Shown here: positions 6,868 to 11,692 of the stretch, piece after piece
Position numbering within the stretch: position 1 is the stretch's first letter
How the letters are laid out: each line of letters begins with the position of its first letter
Source of the DNA: a bacterium
GTDB taxonomy: Bacteria; Oederibacteriota; JAJYGY01
Direction of reading: 5' to 3'
Assembly: GCA_021790555.1 (NCBI GenBank)
Contig: JAJYGY010000065.1
Span: 1-11,692 of the forward strand
DNA length: 11,692 nt
Notes under the pieces: model-generated
Seen by the model: only the letters and a program-made list of their open reading frames with translations
Databases searched by the model: none
What the model was told of the DNA's origin: nothing
Translations under genes and position numbers: made by a program

Positions 6868-6878
6868 ATCTGCCTCCT
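6868..6878 (-). promoter_or_regulatory. Shine-Dalgarno sequence that decides the TPR gene start
   Basis: A perfect AGGAGG (6873-6878) with 5-nt spacing points to the GTG at 6865-6867 rather than the ATG at 6898-6900 overlapping the thrC stop. With the GTG start, the product opens directly with a signal peptide, which supports the choice. Confidence 0.7.
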
Positions 6879-6896
6879 CTTGATGGGGAAGGAACC

Positions 6897-7981
<1,085 letters not shown>

Positions 7982-7985
<4 letters not shown>

Positions 7986-9307
7986 TCGGGAGTCTCCAAG
8001 CGCATCACCAGGGTCTTCTCCTTGATCACGGGAAGCCTCTCGATCTTCTCCAGGGCGTCGTAGAGGCTCTTTTCCGACGTCAGGTAGGTGGAGATCAGCA
8101 CGGGGACCTTGTCCCCCTTCTTGCGTTCCTTCTGGGCCACCGAGGAGATGGAGATGCCCTGGTCGGACAACACGCCCGAAAGGTTGGCCAGCACGCCGGG
8201 CTGGTCCAGGGTGACGAAGCGCAGGAAGAAACGGCCCTGCACCCCCTCCTTGCCCAGCACCCGCCGGCCGGCCTGCCGGTCCACGTCGAAGGCCACGGCC
8301 GGCACCTTGCCGGCCACCCCGGCGGCCACGTTGCGGGCGATGTAGATCAGGTCGGAAATCACGGCGCTGGCCGTGGGCAGCTTCCCCGCCCCCTTGCCGT
8401 AGAACATGACGCTGCCCACGGCGTCCCCGGTGACGTAGATGCCGTTGTACACGTCGTCCACCGTGGCCAGGGGGTGGTCCAGGGGGATGAGCGTGGGGGC
8501 CACGCGCAGTTCCAGTCCGTCCTGGCCGTGGGCCCGGGCCAGGGCCAGCAGCTTGATGGTGCAGCCCATCTCCTCCTTGGCGTCCTGCAGGTCCTTCTTG
8601 GTGATCTCGCGGATGCCCTGCACCGAGATGTCCTCGATGCGCACGCGCTGGTCGAAGGCGATGGAGGCCAGGATGGCCAGCTTGTGGCAGGAATCCATGC
8701 CGTCGATGTCGAAGCTGGGGTCCGCCTCGGCGTAGCCCTTTTTCTGGGCCTCGGCCAGGGCCTCCTTGAAGCTCTTCCCTTCCTGGGCCATCCGGGTCAG
8801 CACGAAGTTGGTGGTGCCGTTGAGGATGGCCATCAGGCTTTCGATGCGGTTGGCCGCCAGCCCGTCGTTGATGGACTGGATGCAGGGGATGCCCCCTCCC
8901 ACGGCCCCTTCCAGGTAGACGTCCACCTCCTGGTCGTGGGCGGCCTGGAAGATCTCCTCCCAGTGCTTGGCCAGCACGGCCTTGTTGGCCGTCACCACGT
9001 GCTTGCCGGCACGGATGGCCGAAAGCAGGTACTGCCGGGCCGGCTCGAAGCCCCCCATCAGCTCCACCACGATCTGGATCTCGGGGTCCTTCAGCAGCTT
9101 TTCCGGGTCGTCCGTCACCAGCAGGTCGGGCGGCAGGGGCGGGCGCGGCTTGGAAAGGTCGCGCACCAGGGCGGCGCGCACCTTCAGCGGCGCGCCGATG
9201 CGGCTCTCGATGAGCGGGCGGTTGCGCTGCAGCAGCTCGACGACCCCGGTGCCCACCGTGCCCAGGCCCAAGAGGCCTATCCCGATTGTCTTTTTCTCCT
9301 TGGCCAT
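7982..9307 (-). CDS. hom: homoserine dehydrogenase
   Basis: Hom reduces L-aspartate 4-semialdehyde to L-homoserine with NAD(P)H, in the cytosol. The 441 residues fit the monofunctional ACT-containing form. The Rossmann motif is GLGTVGTGV (14-22). ANKAVLA (107-113, Lys109), EGAVGGGIP (133-141), ILNGTTNFVL (161-170), and DIDGMDSCHKLAIL (200-213, with Lys209) are the substrate and catalytic regions. YGKGAGKLPTASAV (303-315) stands where many homologues have GPGAG. An ACT domain covers about 358-437 (FLRFVTLDQPGVLANLSGVL), consistent with threonine feedback. It is the first gene of the operon: a strong promoter lies about 65 nt upstream, and its stop overlaps the thrC start. ATG at 9305-9307 is preceded by a GGGGAG/GGAAGG purine stretch. 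Confidence 0.97.
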
Positions 9308-9378
9308 GCCTTCCGGCTCCCCGGGATCTCCGGCCCAGACGGCCCGGCCCCGTGGAAAAGGGTGGAATTTAAAGCAGA

Positions 9379-9407
9379 ATTATAAACAGGCCGGCGGAAA
9401 GCGTCAA
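9379..9407 (-). promoter_or_regulatory. sigma70-type promoter of the hom operon
   Basis: On the minus strand TTGACG (9402-9407) and TATAAT (9379-9384) are separated by exactly 17 nt. This is a near-consensus housekeeping promoter in an otherwise GC-rich region. Transcription should begin near 9372, giving a leader of about 65 nt before hom. The leader is GC-rich. I see no T-box, leader peptide with runs of Thr or Ile codons, or terminator in it, so no attenuation mechanism is evident. Confidence 0.88.
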
Positions 9408-9426
9408 GCGCGGGCGCGGATTTCCC

Positions 9427-9462
9427 AATAAAAAAGGCCCCTCCCCGTCCGGGAGGGGCCTT
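9427..9462 (-). terminator. intrinsic terminator after the sugar permease genes
   Basis: A perfect 12-bp stem (AAGGCCCCTCCC at 9434-9445, complementary to 9451-9462) with a 5-nt CGTCC loop is followed on the minus strand by TTTTTTATT. It lies 40 nt after the malG-type stop and about 20 nt upstream of the hom promoter, so it separates the two transcription units. Confidence 0.93.
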
Positions 9463-9476
9463 GGCAGGCTCCGGGG

Positions 9477-9491
9477 CGGCCCCTTGGGCCG
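9477..9491. repeat. short GC hairpin just after the MalG-type gene
   Basis: CGGCCC (9477-9482) and GGGCCG (9486-9491) pair over a 3-nt loop, 10 nt after the permease stop and before the main terminator. It might protect the transcript 3' end, but such stems arise easily in GC-rich DNA. Confidence 0.3.
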
Positions 9492-9501
9492 GCCCCATGG
9501 G

Positions 9502-10431
9502 CTAACCCTTGAGCCCCGTGGTGGCGATGCCCTGGATGAAGTACTTCTGCCCGAAGAAGAAGACGATCAGGATGGGCATCAGGGTGATGGTGCTGGCCGC
9601 CATCATCAGGTTGGTCTTGTTGCCGTAGAGCGAGGTGAACTGGGACAGCCCCAGCGAGAGGGTGTAGTGGGCCGAGGAATTCAGGTAGATGAGCGGGTTC
9701 ATGAAGTCGTTCCAGTTGTAGACGATGCTGAACACGGCCACCGAGGTGAGGGCCGGCTTGGTCAGGGGCAGCAGGATGCGCCAGAAGATGCCGAAGGTGG
9801 TGCATCCGTCGATGCGGGCGGCCTCGTCCAGCTCCATGGGGATGGTCATGAAGAACTGGCGCAGCAGGAAGATGTTGAAGGCCGTGCCGAAGAAGTTGGG
9901 CACGATCAGGGGCAGGAAGGTGTCCACCCAGCCCAGCTTGGTGAAGAGGATGAAGGTGGGGATCATGGTGACCTGGGTGGGGATCATCATGGTGGAGAGG
10001 ATGAGCAGGAACAGGGCGTTGCGGCCGGGAAAGCGCAGGCGGGCGAAGCCGAAGGCCACCACCGTGCACGAGATCAGGGTGCCCAGGGTGCTGAAGGTGG
10101 TCACCAGCACGGTGTTGAACAGGTAGACCCAGAAGGGCTGGTTGCCGGTGAAGAAGAGCACCATGTTGGACCAGAAGTCGCGGCCGAACTGGGGGTAGCC
10201 GTGGGGGTACCAGGACTCGGCGTAGTTGGACCACCTCCAGTCCACGTGCCAGGGGGGCATCTGGAAGACGTTCTGCGACTCCTTCAGAGAGACCGCCACC
10301 ATCCAGGCCAGCGGCACGATCATCACCAGCGAAAGCACGACGATGACGGCGAAGATCACGCCGCGCCTCAGGTTCTCCAGCCTGCGCTTGCTGGCCCAAA
10401 AGGTGTTTTCTGCCTGGCTCGTACTCGACAT
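9502..10431 (-). CDS. sugar ABC transporter permease, MalG/CUT1 type
   Basis: Inner-membrane permease subunit of a binding-protein-dependent carbohydrate importer. The 309 residues contain about six hydrophobic helices: 24-47, about 103-125, 138-160, about 174-195, 227-247 and 277-294. The cytoplasmic coupling loop has the EAA motif (ELDEAARIDG at 200-209, LP at 221-222) that docks on the ATPase, and the C-terminus ends GIATTGLKG as in MalG relatives. The first periplasmic loop (about 50-100, rich in Trp, Tyr and Pro) is longer than usual for MalG. ATG at 10429-10431 is chosen because AGGGAG lies 9 nt upstream; a TTG at 10459-10461 would add 10 residues and has a poorer site. The gene follows its MalF-type partner by 37 nt. 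The sugar cannot be read from the permease; the ATPase gene is absent here. Confidence 0.93.
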   Translation of the reverse strand: MSSTSQAENTFWASKRRLENLRRGVIFAVIVVLSLVMIVPLAWMVAVSLKESQNVFQMPPWHVDWRWSNYAESWYPHGYPQFGRDFWSNMVLFFTGNQPFWVYLFNTVLVTTFSTLGTLISCTVVAFGFARLRFPGRNALFLLILSTMMIPTQVTMIPTFILFTKLGWVDTFLPLIVPNFFGTAFNIFLLRQFFMTIPMELDEAARIDGCTTFGIFWRILLPLTKPALTSVAVFSIVYNWNDFMNPLIYLNSSAHYTLSLGLSQFTSLYGNKTNLMMAASTITLMPILIVFFFGQKYFIQGIATTGLKG

Positions 10432-10468
10432 GGGGACGCGCTCCCTGACAGTGGCGGACAAGGGAAAA

Positions 10469-11431
10469 CTACTTCTTCAATTCGCCTTCGTAGTAGACCC
10501 AGCCCGAAAACTTGAACTGGACCAGGGTGGCGGCCAGGATGATGACGAAGAGCACCCACGCCATGGCCGAGCCGTAGCCGAAATGGTGGAAGGAGAAGGC
10601 CTGCTGGTAGAGGTAGAGCACGTAGAACAGCACCGAGTCCGCCGGCGAGCCGTTGGGCGAAAGGATGTAGGCCTGGGTGAAGACCTGGAATGACCCGATG
10701 ATGGAAAGCACCATCACGAAGAAGATCACCGGCGAGAGCATGGGCAGGGTCACGTTGAGGAACTGCTGCCAGGAGTTGGCCCCGTCGATCTGGGCGGCCT
10801 CGTACATCTGCTCCGGGATGCCCTGCAGGCCGGCCAGGAAGATGATCATGTTGTTGCCGATGCCCCACAGGCTCATGATGATGAAGGCCGGCTTGGACCA
10901 TTTGGGGTCGGCCAGCCATTCCGGCCCGTGGATGGCCGGGATGAAGGGCAGGACGGCGTGGATGAGGGCGCTCAGGTGGTTGATGCCGTAGTTGAGCAGG
11001 CCCTGCTGGGGCTGGAAGATGAAGTACCAAAGGATGGCCGCCGCCACGCCGGCCGTGACCGAGGGCAGGTAGAAGATGGTGCGGAACAGGGCGATGCCCT
11101 TGATCTTCTGGTTCATCAGCAGCGAGACCACGATGGCGGCGATGATCCCCAGGGGCACCGAGAAGAGGGTGTAGTAGACCGTGTCCCACAGCGAGGCGTA
11201 AAAGCGGTTGTCCGAGGCCATCTGCGTGAAGTTGGAGATCCCCACCCAGTGGATGTCACGCAGGCCCCCGATGCCGTCCCAGCTGCAGAAGGACAGCAGC
11301 AGGGAGAAGAGCACCGGCCCGGCCATGAACAGCAGGAAGCCGATAATCCAGGGGGAAATGAAGGCGTACCCGGAAAGGGCCTCCCTTTGCAGGGCCGTCA
11401 AACGTTTCGAGCGCGTCGCTGAAGTCGCCAT
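10469..11431 (-). CDS. sugar ABC transporter permease, MalF/CUT1 type
   Basis: Partner permease that forms the membrane channel with the downstream MalG-type protein. The 320 residues have six or so hydrophobic helices (about 22-49, 84-106, 120-140, 181-203, 230-255 and 288-306). The EAA loop reads EQMYEAAQIDGANSWQQF (207-224), with LP at 229-230. The family's opening sequence after a basic N-terminus is clear (ALSGYAFISPWIIGFLLF). ATG at 11429-11431 has AGGAGG 11 nt upstream. The longer in-frame opening back to 11590 runs through the promoter and hairpin and is not protein-like. It is the first gene of a short operon read from the promoter at 11527-11555. A binding protein is expected upstream, beyond the window. 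Substrate is unknown; a polysaccharide breakdown product is plausible given the neighbouring carbohydrate-binding ending. Confidence 0.93.
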   Translation of the reverse strand: MATSATRSKRLTALQREALSGYAFISPWIIGFLLFMAGPVLFSLLLSFCSWDGIGGLRDIHWVGISNFTQMASDNRFYASLWDTVYYTLFSVPLGIIAAIVVSLLMNQKIKGIALFRTIFYLPSVTAGVAAAILWYFIFQPQQGLLNYGINHLSALIHAVLPFIPAIHGPEWLADPKWSKPAFIIMSLWGIGNNMIIFLAGLQGIPEQMYEAAQIDGANSWQQFLNVTLPMLSPVIFFVMVLSIIGSFQVFTQAYILSPNGSPADSVLFYVLYLYQQAFSFHHFGYGSAMAWVLFVIILAATLVQFKFSGWVYYEGELKK

Positions 11432-11526
11432 CGGACCTATGACCTCCTCGTCGGAATGACCGGGCTGAACCGAATCGCTCGTCAGGGCCGGCCGCGTCCC
11501 GCCATGCGAGCCAAAAAAACAGCCGG

Positions 11527-11555
11527 ATTCTAAAGGCTTTTTCCTTGCCAGACAA
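11527..11555 (-). promoter_or_regulatory. probable sigma70-type promoter of the permease genes
   Basis: On the minus strand TTGTCT (11550-11555) and TAGAAT (11527-11532) are spaced by 17 nt, matching the consensus at 4 of 6 and 5 of 6 positions. They lie just downstream of the preceding gene's terminator. Transcription would begin near 11520, giving a leader of about 90 nt before the MalF-type start. No operator palindrome is evident around it. Confidence 0.65.
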
Positions 11556-11560
11556 GCCGA

Positions 11561-11616
11561 AAAATGAAAAACAGGAGTTTTTCCTCCCAAATGCGGAGGA
11601 GAAAAACTCCTGTTTT
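11561..11616 (-). terminator. long hairpin terminator after the upstream carbohydrate gene
   Basis: AAAACAGGAGTTTTT (11568-11582) pairs perfectly with 11602-11616. An inner CCTCC/GGAGG stem (11583-11587 with 11595-11599) is offset by a 2-nt bulge, around a 7-nt loop. On the minus strand the stem is followed by TTTTTCATTTTTC (11570 downward), as in an intrinsic terminator. On the plus strand only TTTTCCC follows, so activity should be mainly for the minus strand. It begins about 16 nt after the stop of the partial gene at 11632. Confidence 0.85.
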
Positions 11617-11631
11617 CCCGACGGAAAACGG

Positions 11632-11692
11632 CTATTTGAAGTAAATGTCGTCCAGGTACAGGCTGCCTCCGCCCTGCTTTTCCCTCACCTGG
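11632..11692 (-). CDS. 3' end of a gene, possible carbohydrate-binding-module protein (partial)
   Basis: Only the last 19 complete codons are in the window, ending at a TAG at 11632-11634. The peptide reads QVREKQGGGSLYLDDIYFK. The final LYLDDIYF is typical of the last beta strand of galactose-binding-like (jelly-roll) carbohydrate-binding modules, such as those attached to glycoside hydrolases or other extracellular sugar proteins. A terminator follows at once. Its position before two sugar permeases supports a role in carbohydrate binding or breakdown, but the fragment is too short for more than a suggestion. It could also be the end of an unrelated secreted beta-sandwich protein. Confidence 0.6.
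   Translation of the reverse strand, partial: QVREKQGGGSLYLDDIYFK

Noticed and set aside
9308..9372. Threonine/isoleucine attenuator or riboswitch in the hom leader
   Set aside because: The leader is only about 65 nt, with no short peptide rich in Thr or Ile codons, no T-box motif and no terminator hairpin.
10469..11590. Longer MalF-type protein starting near 11590
   Set aside because: The extra N-terminus runs through the hairpin and promoter and is not hydrophobic or conserved-looking. The ATG at 11429-11431 has a Shine-Dalgarno sequence and a family-typical start.

Overview
The window comes from a very GC-rich bacterial chromosome, about two thirds G+C by eye. Every supported gene lies on the minus strand, so transcription runs from high to low coordinates. 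Gene content (citramalate synthase, an ApgM-type enzyme beside threonine genes, DUF366, murI) fits a heterotrophic bacterium of a Deltaproteobacteria- or Elusimicrobiota-like lineage. That placement is an inference and is weak. There are no rRNA or tRNA genes, CRISPR arrays, insertion sequences or phage genes.

Right part (11692 to about 9427): a carbohydrate region. The last 19 codons of a gene with a carbohydrate-binding-module-like ending (11632-11692) are followed by a long hairpin terminator (11561-11616) and a good sigma70-type promoter (11527-11555). Then come two binding-protein-dependent sugar permeases of the MalF/MalG type (10469-11431 and 9502-10431). A near-perfect intrinsic terminator (9427-9462) closes this unit. 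The solute-binding protein and the ATPase are not in the window.

Central and left part (about 9407 to 106): an apparent single operon. It starts from a textbook promoter, TTGACG-17 nt-TATAAT at 9379-9407. Gene order is hom (homoserine dehydrogenase), thrC (threonine synthase), a secreted TPR protein, an ApgM-like alkaline-phosphatase-superfamily enzyme, lysC (aspartokinase), a 49-residue membrane miniprotein, cimA (citramalate synthase), murI (glutamate racemase) and a DUF366 protein. Neighbours overlap by 4-14 nt or lie 2-40 nt apart.

Together lysC, hom and thrC cover aspartate to threonine except for two steps. Aspartate-semialdehyde dehydrogenase (asd) is outside the window. No GHMP-type homoserine kinase (ThrB) is present, and the ApgM-like protein is the best candidate to fill that step. 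CimA opens a threonine-independent route to isoleucine from pyruvate and acetyl-CoA. MurI supplies D-glutamate for peptidoglycan, while LysC also feeds the lysine/diaminopimelate branch.

The points most worth a second look are the putative non-orthologous homoserine kinase, a strong internal ribosome binding site in lysC that should yield a separate regulatory beta subunit, the secreted TPR protein embedded in the threonine genes, and the unannotated miniprotein between lysC and cimA.
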